A stretch of 64,000 nucleotides of DNA from Plantago ovata (lineage: Eukaryota > Streptophyta > Magnoliopsida > Lamiales > Plantaginaceae): positions 60,574,899 to 60,638,898 of the forward strand of contig CM051457.1 in assembly GCA_028274465.1 (NCBI GenBank), in the 5' to 3' direction. Shown here piece after piece: positions 33,353 to 44,331 of the stretch. Under the pieces are notes generated by a model. That model searched no databases. It worked only from the letters and a program-made list of their open reading frames with translations, and was not told where the DNA came from. The translations under genes were made by a program, and so were the position numbers. The number at the start of each line of letters is the position of its first letter. The first letter of the stretch is position 1.

Positions 33353-34964
33353 TGTTAGGAAACTTGTAATTTTGATGAGCAATTAACCATGCTAAATTAA
33401 GAAAAGTCCAGTAACTAGTACTCTTAAGGTCCATACGAATTTAGAATTTTAAGGACATTGTAAAAGAGGAACGTTTGCTAAAGACTTAGATTAGGTGCTA
33501 GATAGGTTGGTTTTTATAGCTTATGATGTATCTTGTTTTCTGAAAAGAAAATAACCTATTGAAGCATTTGCTGACGATGTACTTTGTTTTTACAAACAAA
33601 CTATTGAAGCATTTAGAACCGCTCAGAATCTTGAAGAATTTTGAAGATCTGAAGACTTGAAGAATATGAAGATCTGAAGACTAGAAGATTTCTGAAGACT
33701 GGTATCTACAAAGGCACATGTTGCTCAGAAAGTGGAAACTTCAACAACAGCATTGCATAAGTGAAAATCTGAAAGACAGAGTAGGTTGTGCTTGCTGAAA
33801 CTGAGACTGACCACTTGCTGATGGAACATACGTGACCTCTTGCTGAAAGTACTTACATTTGCGCTCCAATTTTACTGTTTGAATTCTATTCAAATAAGCA
33901 TTAAATGCAAAGCTCGCACGCAAAGGACATGAAGACTAGAAGACAAACAAGGATGCTGCTGAAAGTACAAAAGCAACATAGTGAAATCTTAAGGAACAAA
34001 AGCCTTGAAATTTCAAATTCAAGCGGCTCCTTATTTTCACTATAAATAGAGGTCATCCGGCAAAGAGTTGAAGTGTGTCAACAACGTGATCATACTCTCA
34101 CTTGTGCTTAAACTCACAAACCCTTCAATACTCTATACTGCCATTGATCCGTTCCAAGACTTAAAGCTTGAAAAAGCTACTTGTGAAGAAGTAGAATTTA
34201 CACGACTAAGAAATTAGTTAAGTGTTCTTTCTTTCTTTCGAACAAGAACAAGTCTTGACACCAGAAACAATCAAACTTGTTTACTGCAAAGTATTCAACG
34301 TTTTGTTTCTTAGATTACTTGTTGTAACTGAATAAGTTATAATTAAGTTATCTCATCCCAAACCTCTCTAACTGAAAATACACCCTTTCAGGCGTGATAT
34401 TCAGGTGGAACTTAATTGAGCATAGTTTTGCTGATTAAAAGTACCAAGTTTGGTGGAGAACAAGGTTGCGTTCTCTAGATTAGGTTGGAGATGAAGCAAG
34501 TGTGCTTTGGTTTCTGTTTGAATCGCTCTAGATAGGTGTTGTAAGGAACCTCAATCTTATCTTAGTGGATTCAGTCCTAGAAAGGACAAAGTGGATTAGT
34601 TGAGAGATTACGCCACTCTCAGATACCACTATAAAAGTGTTTGTGTGATTTACTTACTGTATTTAGTTTTCAGCAAATCATATCTATCGGTACACAGTCA
34701 TTCACATCACTTGCTGAAACCTTCATTTACTGAAAGAATCACTTATTGTATCAAAGACTTCCGCTCTCTGATTTTAAGTATCAACAAACCTAGTTACTGA
34801 AAAGTAACTTACGCTTGTTGAGAAAGTTAAGTATCAGCAAACTCATTACTGAAAAGTAATAAGCACTTGCTGAGAAAGTTTTTAAACGACGAAAGTTTGA
34901 AAAGACTATTCACCCCCCCTCCCCCCGCCCTATAGTCTTTTGTTGTTGTTTAAAGGGACCAACA
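33353..34964 (+). repeat. 3' LTR of element E
   Basis: 1612 bp, partner of 12801-14393 (about 2.0% different by hand count plus small indels). TATAAATAG at 34041-34049. The C run in the terminal hairpin is longer and interrupted here. AATAT follows at 34965-34969 and matches the left target copy. Confidence 0.93.
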
Positions 34965-35109
34965 AATATGTTGTTTTTCTTTTCAGAAAACAAGATACAT
35001 CATAAGCGATTAAAACACCTATCTAGCACCTACTCTAAGTCTTCAGCAAACGTTCCTCTTTTACAATGTCCTTTAAAATTCTAAAATCCTATGGACCTTA
35101 AGAGTACTA
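34965..35109 (-). repeat. 3' LTR of D, piece 2
   Basis: Reverse complement of the copia LTR between the two insertions: it starts with the right AATAT copy of E and ends with TACTA (35105-35109), the left target copy of C. Matches about bases 70-200 of the LTR of E. Confidence 0.9.
35105..35109. repeat. Target site duplication TACTA of element C (left copy)
   Basis: TACTA here and at 50923-50927 flank C exactly. The joined flanks restore the D LTR word AGTACTAGTTACT seen in the other copia LTRs. Confidence 0.93.
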
Positions 35110-35899
35110 TGATGAACGAGATTGTTAGACTCAATTAATCAAATAAATTTGTTTTTAGCCAAAGGCAATTCACAAGTACAACGAAACCAAGGCACGTAGT
35201 GTAGAAGTAAAATAACCTCGACTGTCGATCTCTAAGGACTATAACTAGCTTTATCTAATTTAACTTAAACTATAAACTCAACAAACGACTTAGCACCGAT
35301 TTTCTTATCAATAATAATGGAAGTTAGCGATAGTATGATCATTCAAAGCATCAGGTTAATAATCATGCATGAAGTACTTGAACGTTTGCATAGAAATCTA
35401 AGATCATGAATTGCCCAATGTGTTCCGTTCAATTCAACACTACGAAGATAGAGGGCTTAGATAGATCAAAGAAATAAAACAATAAGCCAAGTCTAAATCG
35501 CGTTACAGCTACTCATGCATAATCAAGAACCCTTGCTAAGAAATCACATACTATCACCAATGATAGATTTAGCTACTCATAGATAAATTGCAATCAACAA
35601 GAATCAAAGCAAGATTGAATGAAAACATGTTGAAAGAAATAAATAAAAGTAGAAAAATCGTGAGATACAATGTTACCAACGAAGGTTGTCAATCTCCGAA
35701 GAATTGCTAACTCACAAGCAAGAATTGATAAACAACGAGGTCCAATTGCTATGCTTAATCCTCCAAATTGATAAGAAAAAGAGTCTCCTATGCTAAGGAT
35801 TCCCAGAACAGGCTCTGGAGAATTTGTCTCTCAAAATAATGTGAAAATGTATGAAAAACGTAGAAAAACAGGCAACTATATATAATGCTCGGAATCGCA

Positions 35900-35972
35900 C
35901 GGGACGAACCGCCCCAGATGTCGGGCGATTCGCCTGGTACGGGGCGATTCACCCCACGTCCCAGGCGATTCG
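35900..35972 (-). repeat. GC-rich palindrome cassettes, 3' LTR of C (cut by B)
   Basis: Three to four units with core GGCGATTCGCC (for example GTCGGGCGATTCGCCTGG and GGGGCGATTCACCCC). The last unit continues after B at 42095-42107. The uncut state is seen at 50511-50590. Confidence 0.88.
35968..35972. repeat. Target site duplication ATTCG of element B (left copy)
   Basis: ATTCG is repeated at 42095-42099 after the 3' LTR of B. The empty site is preserved in the other LTR of C near 50579-50583 (GGCGATTCGCCTGGG), a direct proof of insertion. Confidence 0.95.
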
Positions 35973-37236
35973 TGATGAATGTGTATTTTAAACTTTCATT
36001 TGAGTCTTTTTCACCTATTTTAGCTATCCTCTATGTTAATTTAGCTATATTTTAGTGCATTTTATTAGAATAGTGTCACGTTTCCCTTTAGATTTTATTT
36101 TACAGGTTTTGGTTGAAAATCGAGGATTTCCGGGCAATTATATTGAAGTTGACAAGGAATTGGTGTTCCAGAAGCCTATTTGGAGTATCTGAAGGTTTCC
36201 GGATAGGATTTGGAGTCTAGGGGTCGAATCTGGAGGTTAGAAGGCCACTAGAAGTCAGAAACCGAGTCCGAAAAGGGGAAGAAATCCAAAAACGCGGAAT
36301 TCCGCGAGATTTTCTCTGGGGCGAACCGCCCCAGATGTGGGGCGAACCGCCCCACACTTATTCGAGGCCTATATATAGTTGCTCAGATTTTCTCCGAAAT
36401 TCATATTTTTCCAGACCTACTTTCTCACCATTCTCTGTAGTTTTAGGTAGGAACTTCCCAGAGCCTGTTCTGGGGGTTCGTAGCTTAGGGGACACTTTTT
36501 CATAGCGGATTGGAGCTTGTAGGATCGCAATTCTTCGGAGATTGACAACATTCGGTAACATTGTATCTTAAAGTTTATTCTACTTATTTTTATATATCTT
36601 TCAACATGTTTTCTTCTATGATTTCTGTTGATTGCATGCGGATTATGAGTAGCTAAACTTATCGTTGGTGGTAGTATGTGAATTCTTAGCGAAGGGAAGA
36701 TAATCATGTTAATGGCTATATCGCGCATTATACTCCGTGTTATTGCTTTATTTCGTTGATCAGGCTTAGCCTAAATTCTCGTATGTTGTATTAATTATTA
36801 TGCACAATTGGACCCTCGTCGACCTATACGCATCTTTATCTTCGTAGTGTTGAATAATTACGTAACACAATTGGACAATAGAGATTGACTTATCAGAACC
36901 ATTATCTTCGTAGTGCTTAATAATTGCAACAGGACATTAGATTGACCAAAGATCTCCATGCAAGACCGAGGAATTTACGCATGATTATCAACCCGTTATG
37001 CTTTGAAGGGTCATACTATCACCAATCTCCATTATCTGTTAGAAAAACCCCTTTGCTATCTGTCTGCTGTTTTTATATTCCTAGTTAAATAGATAAAGCT
37101 AGTTATAGTCCTGAGAGAACGACACTCGAGGTCATTCTACTGCTACACTACGGTTTTCGTTGTAGTTGTGAATTGCCTTTGGCTAAATAATAAATATTAT
37201 TTGCTGAATCGGGACCCGACAAATTCCGGTTCATCA
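35973..37236 (+). repeat. 5' LTR of element B
   Basis: 1264 bp, TGATGAA...TTCATCA (perfect 7-bp inverted ends). Two GC palindromes at 36317-36357 are followed 12 bases later by TATATATAG (36370-36378), the likely core promoter. No gene. Confidence 0.94.
36317..36357 (+). repeat. GC-rich palindrome cassettes, 5' LTR of B (two units)
   Basis: TGGGGCGAACCGCCCCA at 36317-36333 and a longer one at 36336-36356 (arms TGTGGGGCG/CGCCCCACA, loop AAC). The 3' LTR of the same element has about four units (41135-41215). Confidence 0.88.
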
Positions 37237-37239
37237 AAT

Positions 37240-37256
37240 TGGCGCCGTTGTCGGGG
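37240..37256 (+). promoter_or_regulatory. Primer binding site of B (Asp-tRNA type)
   Basis: TGGCGCCGTTGTCGGGG, three bases after the LTR; same one-mismatch variant as in G. The 130 bases after it (37257-37386) are leader shared with C and G (CTATACTCCTTTTTTCTGTT), perhaps the packaging region. Confidence 0.9.
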
Positions 37257-37386
37257 CTATACTCCTTTTTTCTGTTTAATTTGTTTATATTTTCAGCATT
37301 CAATTCCTAGTTCTAGTAGTTTTAGTTTTCCTATTTAATCTCTCTCTGATACTCCTTTCCTAGCTTGTCACAGATATTCGGGTCTT

Positions 37387-39164
37387 GTGATGGCTCGCCC
37401 ACTTTTGAAATCATGGGTTCAACCCAACAAAGCACTGATGAGAGGTCCGGCTATTGTTCTTTCTGCTGCAACTCGTGATTTGGAAATCAAAAGTTGCATG
37501 TACCAGCAACTCCCGAGGTTCTATGGGTTGGCTAGGGAAGATGTTATGGGATACCTGAATGATATTGACGATTTTATCAACAATCTTCCAAGGCCCGGAG
37601 CAGGGATAACGGACGATGAGCTAAGGATGAAGGTTTTTGCTATGGGGCTTGGTGATAAAGCCAAGGCATGGTTAGGCTCTCTAGAAGCCGGATCACTAGA
37701 CACATGGGACAAGGTGTATTCTGCTTTTATGGAGAAATACTTTCCTCACACATTGACTACCGCGCTTAAGGCGCAAATCACAGGATTCAAACAGGACTAT
37801 AATGAGACCATCTACACCGCTTTCGAGAGGTTCAAGGACCTCATGCACAAGTGTCCACACCGTGGTTTTGGGCTTCCTGATCTTGTCCAGCACTTCTACA
37901 ATGGACTCACATATGAGAGTCAACAGGTGGTGGATTTCCAATGCCGTGGTACTATCTGGGAAGAGACCGCCGAGGATGTGTGGGCATGTTTCGAAAGGCT
38001 TGCTAAAGGATCTCAATCCACGGATCCAAGAGCAATGGTTAGAAGGCGTGGACCTGAGGCTCCACCAAACCAGGAGATCCCAATGCATGATGTGAATGGT
38101 GTGAGTGGCGATAAGTTCGAAGGTTTCGCCAATCAGATGAGGCAAGCTCTAAGTGGCCTAATCGGAACTTCTCTCTCGAACGAGAGGTATGTAGGGTATG
38201 CAAGAATTTTGGGCATGGGGCTCATATGTGTAGATCAGATCTAGCACGAGAAGATGTTCACTTGGGAAACTGTAGTAATCCTACTCCTAAGGACGAAGCA
38301 TCTACATCCAAGTCAGCAACTCTCTTGGATAATTTACAGAAATTGGTGGATTTCACCCAAGTGTTTTTGAAGAGATACGAGGAGGATTCGGCAAAGATCA
38401 ATGCTCGTCTGGATCAATTGGAAGCTAGAGCTAGTAGAGAGCAAGGGAAGTTACATAGCAGCACTAAGAGGTCCATGTCGATCAACTTGGTGGGAGATCA
38501 ACCAGTGGAAATCACCATTAAGCAAGTTGCTAAGTGTGAGTGTTACAAGGATGAAGAGTTTCCACTAGCCAAGGAAGAAGAGAAGGACCTTGGTACTGAT
38601 GAGAGTGGAGAGAAGCAAGAGAATCCCGAGCCACTCCCTCAAAGTTTCGATGTTAAGGTCGGGATTGGCGAACTTGAAGATGTTCGTGCCACACTAGACA
38701 CGGGATCTTACTCGAATGTGCTACCCATGAATGTGTTTGAGAAGAGTGGCCTTGGAGAGATTTCGAAGCATAAGGCCATTGTGCAACTAGCGGATGGATC
38801 CTTTGTGAGACCCGAAGGCGTTGTGAAAAATGTGTTGGTCAAGATTGGTGAAGCTTCTGTATACACCAATTTTGTAGTTATGTCGGCGTCTGCACCTGGG
38901 ACGGGGGATGCCATACTCTTAGGGCGAACGTTCTTGACTAAACTACGCTCCGTGATGGACATCTACCAAAGAACTTGCACTATTGAAGTAGATGGCAAGC
39001 AACACGTGTTGCAAGCCATAACTGATCCACCTGATCCGCCTGATATTTCTTTCACTACATCCTACTGTGGACTTGCAGCCTATATTCTTTCTTATTCACA
39101 GGTTCGTGGCATGAAAAGGAGATCAATGAAGGGGAAGTCTAGTACCCGCAGAAAGAAGAGATAG
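37387..39164 (+). pseudogene. gag: Gag and protease region of element B
   Basis: The Gag core (37400-38060) reads KSWVQPNKALMRGPAIVLSA, YGLAREDVMGYLNDIDDFIN, MKVFAMGLGDKAKAWLGSL, FMEKYFPHTLTTALKAQITG, LVQHFYNGLTYESQQVVDF. Downstream (38230-39160) is a coiled-coil linker (VDFTQVFLKRYEEDSAKINA) and an aspartic protease: VRATLDTGSYSNVLPMNVF, then AIVQLADGSFVRPEGVVKNV and GDAILLGRTFLTKLRSVMDI, the usual D-T-G/S and ILGR landmarks. No CCHC knuckle is evident. The two parts lie in overlapping frames: about one break, or a frame change the family may use. After the protease the reading ends KGKSSTRRKKR. Gag sequence differs clearly from that of C. Confidence 0.88.
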
Positions 39165-40779
39165 GCACAGACAGGAGTCGAGTCAAAGACTTTAAACAAT
39201 GGCGCTATCCGGGAGGCAACCCGGAGTTTTTATCGCTTTCTTTAGTGCTTTATTGCATGCATTCATTCATTGTTTTCTCACGAGTTTGATTGAGTATTAT
39301 AGGTCACTTATACAAGCATTAGCTCTCACCTAGGATCCACTTTCGATGCTCGGGACGAGCGACGACGTTCTGGTTTGGGGAGGAGGTTATCGCTGGTTAT
39401 CTCTATGCTTATCTTGCTTATGATAAACTCGTTAAAGTTTTTGCATTTGCACGTTTACTACTTTCCTAGGATAGTCTTGCATGTTTTATATGGAGTCTAT
39501 TGTCGAATTTTTTGAACTTTTTTATTGGGTAGATCAACTAACTATGCCATTAATCGTATGCTTCATCTCTATGAATTTGTTTGAGGTTTTTCTCGCTTGG
39601 CTTGTCACATTTATGTATTGCACTTAGTTAAGCTTGGTAGTCTCGACATCACTTAGTGGTGTTTTCTCTACTGCGGTTCACGAAGGCCTTTATAATAGGA
39701 TGATGCATGTTATGGTCTTATGGTTGTTTTCCCGAGTAATTATGTACCTAAGAGGCAACAAGTCTTCACCATGCTTTGAGATTGCTAAATGCCTAGGAAG
39801 GAGGTAGTGTGAGGTTGTGTGATCCTTTGTTTATAACCTATTCTTACGAATAGGTTTGGGGAGGGGGTTACACCATCATTAGACTTGTTTTCGTTTTTCA
39901 TTTCCGTATCGTGAGTTTGTTTTTCCCTTTCCGTAAATTTTGTACTTCAACCTATTCTTTCGAATAGGTTTGGGGAAGTCGTGTGAGTCATTTTGTTTCT
40001 CTTCTTGTTATGCTACTGCTGGCTAGAAAAAATCGAAAAAAAAGAAAGAAAGAAAAATTCCAGAAAAAAAAGAGAAAAAGAAAAAAAGAGAATCTGGAAA
40101 GAAAAAAAGAAAAAAAAGAAGAAAAGACCCCAAAAAAGCAAAGAAGGGTCCAAAAAAGAAAGCCAAATAGCAGTTTAGCAAAGTGTTGTGTCTCATTTTC
40201 CAATTCTTGTAATGTTCGTAATCGTGTTGTAATTTTCTATTTTTTATCTTTTTGTCTTGAGTGTCATCTGTTCTAGACCACCCTCGTCCTGCCATTCAGG
40301 AAGTGGTGAATAGCTTAAGACTTTACTTGAGAGATGGGTAGAATAGGGGAGTGTTATCTTTTATAGGGAACCCTCCTTCGTTTGATGAGAGCCAGTACTG
40401 GTTCGACCTCTTTTGAGGAAAAGTCTTAACATGGTGGAACAGAAGTAAGTCCTCAGTTTCATAGGCACCGGACAACCATTTGTATCTTAGCATGCTTCAT
40501 TACGTCGTCACTGACTAGGTCCAGGGGTAGAGAATGTTACGAGAGACTATCTTGTCTTGACATAAGTGCTTATGTGGATGTGTATAAGTCAATCGAGGTA
40601 TTCTTCAACCTATATTCATGCCTTGATTTATATGGTTTTTGTTCATATGTTTTTTGGTAGATTCAGTTGATTAGTTCATTTTATTTTGCATGAGACTCCA
40701 TTTTGTGTCTTGCATTGTTTTTTGTATTAGAATCTAGCTTAGTTGCTTGAGGACAAGCAAAGGTTCGGTTTGGGGAGTT
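39165..40779 (+). other. Noncoding 3' region of B, shared with C
   Basis: 1.6 kb with no gene. Landmarks: hairpin CCGGGAGGCAACCCGG (39209-39224); GGTTTGGGGAGG words; two palindromes CCTATTC-NNNN-GAATAGG (39837-39854 and 39952-39969); a ~150-base purine tract (40027-40165); then GACCACCCTCGTCCTGCCAT onward to the polypurine-like CGGTTTGGGGAGTT (40766-40779) at the LTR. Most of it aligns with the reverse complement of 42449-43990 in C. Short Lys/Glu-rich and Phe-rich open frames in the purine tract are artefacts. Confidence 0.88.
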
Positions 40780-42094
40780 TGATGAATGTGTATTTTACAC
40801 TTTCCTTTGAGTCTTTTTCACCTATTTTAGCAATCCTCTATGTTAATTTAGCTATATTTTAGTGCATTTTATTAGAATAGTGTCACGTTTCCCTTTAGAT
40901 TTTATTTTACAGGTTTTGGTTGAAAATCGAGGATTTTCGGGCAATTATATTGAAGTTAACAAGGAATTGGTGTTCCAAAAGCCTATTTGGAGTATCTGAA
41001 GGTTTCCGGATAGGATTTGGAGTCTAGGGGTCGAATCTGGAGGTTAGAAGGCCACTAGAAGTCAGAAACCGAGTCCGAAAAGGGGAAGAAATCCAAAAAC
41101 GCGTCGAAAACGCAGAATTCCACGAGATTTTCTCTGGGGCGAACTGCCCCAGATGTGGGGCGAACCGCCCCACACCGGGAGAACCGCCCGGTGTGTGGGG
41201 CGAACCGCCCCACACTTATTCGAGGCCTATATATAGTTGCTCAGATTTTCTCCGAAATTCATACTTTTTCAGACCTACTTTCTCACCTTTCTCTGTAGTT
41301 TTAGGTAGGAACTTCCCAGAGCCTGTTCTGGGGGTTCGTAGCTTAGGGGACACTTTTTCATAGCGGATTGGAGCTTGTAGGATAGCAATTCTTCGGAGAT
41401 TGACAACCTTCGGTAACATTGTATCTTACAGTTTATTCTACTTATTTTTATATATCTTTCAACATGTTTTCTTCTATGATTTTTGTTGATTGCATGCCGA
41501 TTATGAGTAGCTAAACTTATCGTTGGTGGTAGTATGTGAATTCTTAGCGAAGGGAAGATAATCATGCTAATGGCTATATCGCGCATTATACTCCGTGTTA
41601 TTGCTTTATTTCGTTGATCAGGCTTAGCCTAAATTCTCGTATGTTGTATTAATTATTATGCACAATTGGACCCTCGTCGACCTATACGCATGTTTATCTT
41701 CGTAGTGTTGAATAATTACGGAACACAATTGGACAATAGAGATTGACTTGTCAGAACCATTATCTTCGTAGTGCTTAATAATTGCAACAGGACATTAGAT
41801 TGATCAAAGATCTCCATGCAAGACCGAGGAATTTACGCATGATTATCAACCCGTTATGCTTTGAAGGATCATACTATCACCAATCTCCATTATCTGTTAG
41901 AAAAACCCCTTTGCTATCTGTCTGCTGTTTTTATATTCCTAGTTAAATAGATAAAGCTAGTTATAGTCCTGAGAGAACGACACTCGAGGTCATTCTACTG
42001 CTACACTACGGTTTTCGTTGTAGTTGTGAATTGCCTTTGGCTAAATAATAAATATTATTTGCTGAATCGGGACCCGACAAATTCCGGTTCATCA
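40780..42094 (+). repeat. 3' LTR of element B
   Basis: 1315 bp, partner of 35973-37236. The extra length is mostly additional GC palindromes (41135-41215). TATATATAG is at 41228-41236. ATTCG follows. Confidence 0.94.
41135..41215 (+). repeat. GC-rich palindrome cassettes, 3' LTR of B (about four units)
   Basis: Units have GGGGCGAAC(C/T)GCCCC-type and CCGGGAGAACCGCCCGG-type arms. Two more units than in the 5' LTR, although the two LTRs should have been identical at insertion. Confidence 0.88.
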
Positions 42095-42448
42095 ATTCGC
42101 CTGGGTCATCCAGATCAACTTCAGTGAGATTTTAGTCTTCTTTTCCTTTTCAGACTCGGATTTTGCCTTCTAGTGACCTTTAAGCCTTGAAACTCGTCCC
42201 CCAGGCCTCAAATCTCATCTGGAACCTTCTAGATACTCCACGAATGTCCTCGAAACACCAAAACCTCGTCCACTTCATCAATACTGCCCATAAAAACACG
42301 TTTTTCACCTAAAACCTGAAAAATGCAAAGAAAAGGGAAACGTGACACTATTCTAATAAAATGCACTAAAATATAAGCTAAATTAACCTAGAGGATAGCT
42401 AAATTGGTGAAAAAGACTCGAATGAAAGTGTAAAATACACGTTCATCA
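42095..42448 (-). repeat. 3' LTR of C, second piece
   Basis: Begins with the right ATTCG copy of B and continues the C LTR to its end CGTTCATCA (42448). Matches 50579-50922. No gene. Confidence 0.93.
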
Positions 42449-44331
42449 AACTCCCCAAACCGAACATTTGCTTGTCCTCAAGCAACTAAGCTAGACTCTA
42501 ATGCAAAAAACCAATGCAACACACAAAGTGGAGTCTCATGCCAAATGAAATGAACTAATCTATCGAGTCTATCAAAAACTTATGAACAATGACCATACAA
42601 ATCATAACATGGATATTGGTTGAAGAATGCCTCGATTGACTCATACACATTCACATATGCACTATGTTAAACAAGATAGTCTCTCGTAACATTCTCTACC
42701 TGGACCTAGTCAGTGACGACGTAATGAAACATGTTAAAATACGAATGGTTGTCCCGTGCCTATGAAACCGAGGACTTACTGTTGTTCACCAAGTTAAGAC
42801 TTTTCCTCAAAGAGGTCGAACCAATACTGGCTCTCGTCAAACGAAAGAGGGTTCCCTAAAAGTTCACACTCCCCTATTCTACCCATCTCTCAAGAAAAGT
42901 CATAAACTAATCACCACTTCCTGAATGGCAGGACGAGGGTGGTCTAGAACAGATGACACTCAAACAATCAAAAGACAAAAAATTACAACTCGATTACGAA
43001 CATTACATGAATTGAAAAACAAGACAAACACTTTGCTAAATTGCTTTTTGGCTTTCTTTGGACCCTTCTTTGCTTTTTTTGGGGTCTTTTTTTCTTTTTC
43101 TTTTTTTTTTTCTTTTCCAGATCTTTTCTTTTTCCTGGAATTTTTCTCTCTTTTTTTTCGATTTTTCTTTTTTTTTTCTTTCTCTTTTTTTTGTATATAG
43201 CCAGCAGTAGCACAACGAAAAAGAAATTGCAATGACTCACAAACGACCTACCCAAACCTATTCGAAAGAATAGGTTGGAGCAGAAACTTTACGAAAAAGG
43301 AAAACAAACTCACAACACTCAAAATCGAAAAATAAGTCATATTGACAGCATAACCCCCTCGCTAAACCTATTCGTTAGAATAGGTTTCAAACAAAGGATC
43401 ACATAATCTCACACTACCTCCTTCCTAGGCATTTAGCAATCTCAAAGCAAGGTGAAGACTTGTTGCCTCTTAGGTACGTAATTAGACGGGAAAACAACCA
43501 CAAGACCCTAACATGCATCATCTTATTATAAAGGCCTTCGTGAACCGCAGTAGAGAAAACACCACTTAGTGATGTCGAGACTACCAAGCTTAACTAAGTG
43601 CAAACATAAATGTGACAAGCCAAGCGAGAAAAACCTCAAACAAATTCATAGAGATGAAACATATGGTTAAAGGTCATAACTAGTTAATCTACCCAATAAA
43701 AAAGTTCGAAAATTTGGCAATAAACTCCACAAAAAAAAGGCAAGACTAAACTAGAATGAATGTAGTGTATGCAACTAAATTACTAGGAAAGCGATCAACG
43801 TGCAAATGCTAATGCAAACAAAAGGTTTCACAAGTAATCATAAGCAAAACAATTATAGAAATACCCAGCGATAACCCCCCCCCCAAACCTGAACGTCGTC
43901 GCTCGTCCCGAACGTCGAAATTGGATTATAAGGTGAAAGCTATCTTGTATATGTAACCTATATTACTCAATCAAACTCGTGAGAAACCAAAACAGGTGAC
44001 AAAAGAGGTGAAAAGATCAATAATTTAACATAATAGGGTAAAAATTGGGGTTCCGCACGAAATTCAGGAGGTTCAGATCTATGGACGCCCGGGGCTAATC
44101 GCCCCGGGTGCGGGGCGATCCGCCTGGGGCGTCCAGAACACCCCAGGCGGCCTGGCAACACCAGGCGAATCGCCCAACATGGGGGGCGGTTCGCCTGGCG
44201 CCTACAGACCCCTGGAGACGTCTATTTTTCCCCCAAAATGTCAAATTATCATCTTAAAACTTTTTTTATCACCAAAAATATACGTAAGCATAAAATAAAA
44301 TACAATGATATGCTGAAAACGACAAAATACA
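42449..44331 (-). other. Noncoding 3' region of C
   Basis: 1.9 kb between the integrase stop and the LTR, read on the minus strand. It holds GC palindrome cassettes (44087-44201), two CCTATTC-NNNN-GAATAGG palindromes (43257-43274, 43377-43394), a ~160-base tract that is purine on the minus strand (about 43035-43195), and the polypurine-like GGTTTGGGGAGTT at the LTR border (42449-42462). About 1.5 kb matches the 3' region of B. No env-like gene found. Confidence 0.85.
44087..44201 (-). repeat. GC-rich palindrome cassettes after the integrase of C
   Basis: A cluster of GGGGCGATCCGCC, CCAGGCGGCCTGG, CCAGGCGAATCGCC and GGGGGGCGGTTCGCC words. Same type as in the LTRs but in the 3' region, ~130 bases after the integrase stop. 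Confidence 0.8.

Larger units (their letters stand above)
12801..34964 (+). mobile_element. Copia (Sirevirus-type) element E, both LTRs present, with an assembly gap and internal repeat of ~6.5 kb
   Basis: Order: 5' LTR 12801-14393, Met-tRNA primer site, gag, protease, integrase, RT, RNase H (to 20318), hairpin array, extra frame (21223-26151), gap (26152-26251), then RNase H tail, hairpin array and extra frame again (26252-33088), polypurine tract, 3' LTR 33353-34964. Perfect AATAT duplications flank it. Without the repeated part it would be about 15.5 kb, long for the group because of the extra frame. LTRs differ at about 32 of ~1590 sites by hand count (about 2.0%, ~0.8 My). Gag-pol has about five breaks and each extra-frame copy several; it is a fossil. 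Confidence 0.9.
35110..35972 (-). repeat. 3' LTR of C, first piece (downstream part)
   Basis: Starts TGATGAACGAG and pairs with 49720 onward. It carries the GC palindrome cassettes at 35900-35972, which are cut by the insertion of B within CCAGGCGATTCGCCTGG. The TATA-like CTATATATA is at 35875-35883. No gene. Confidence 0.92.
35973..42094 (+). mobile_element. Gypsy element B (Athila-type ends), gag-protease only, non-autonomous, youngest insertion here
   Basis: 6122 bp: 5' LTR 35973-37236, Asp-tRNA primer site, leader, gag and protease (37387-39164), 1.6 kb noncoding 3' region, polypurine-like tract, 3' LTR 40780-42094, ATTCG duplications. RT, RNase H and integrase are not found anywhere between gag-protease and the 3' LTR, so it would depend on another element, as described for other gag-only plant LTR elements. 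LTRs differ at about 22 of ~1,260 sites (1.8%, ~0.7 My) plus a cassette copy-number difference. Coding part has about one break. Primer site, leader, 3' region and LTR ends resemble those of C. Confidence 0.92.

Noticed and set aside
39983-40295. Lys/Glu-rich and Phe-rich open frames, also at 42925-43255
   Set aside because: Translations of the purine tract in various frames and strands; no start context, no conservation beyond base composition.
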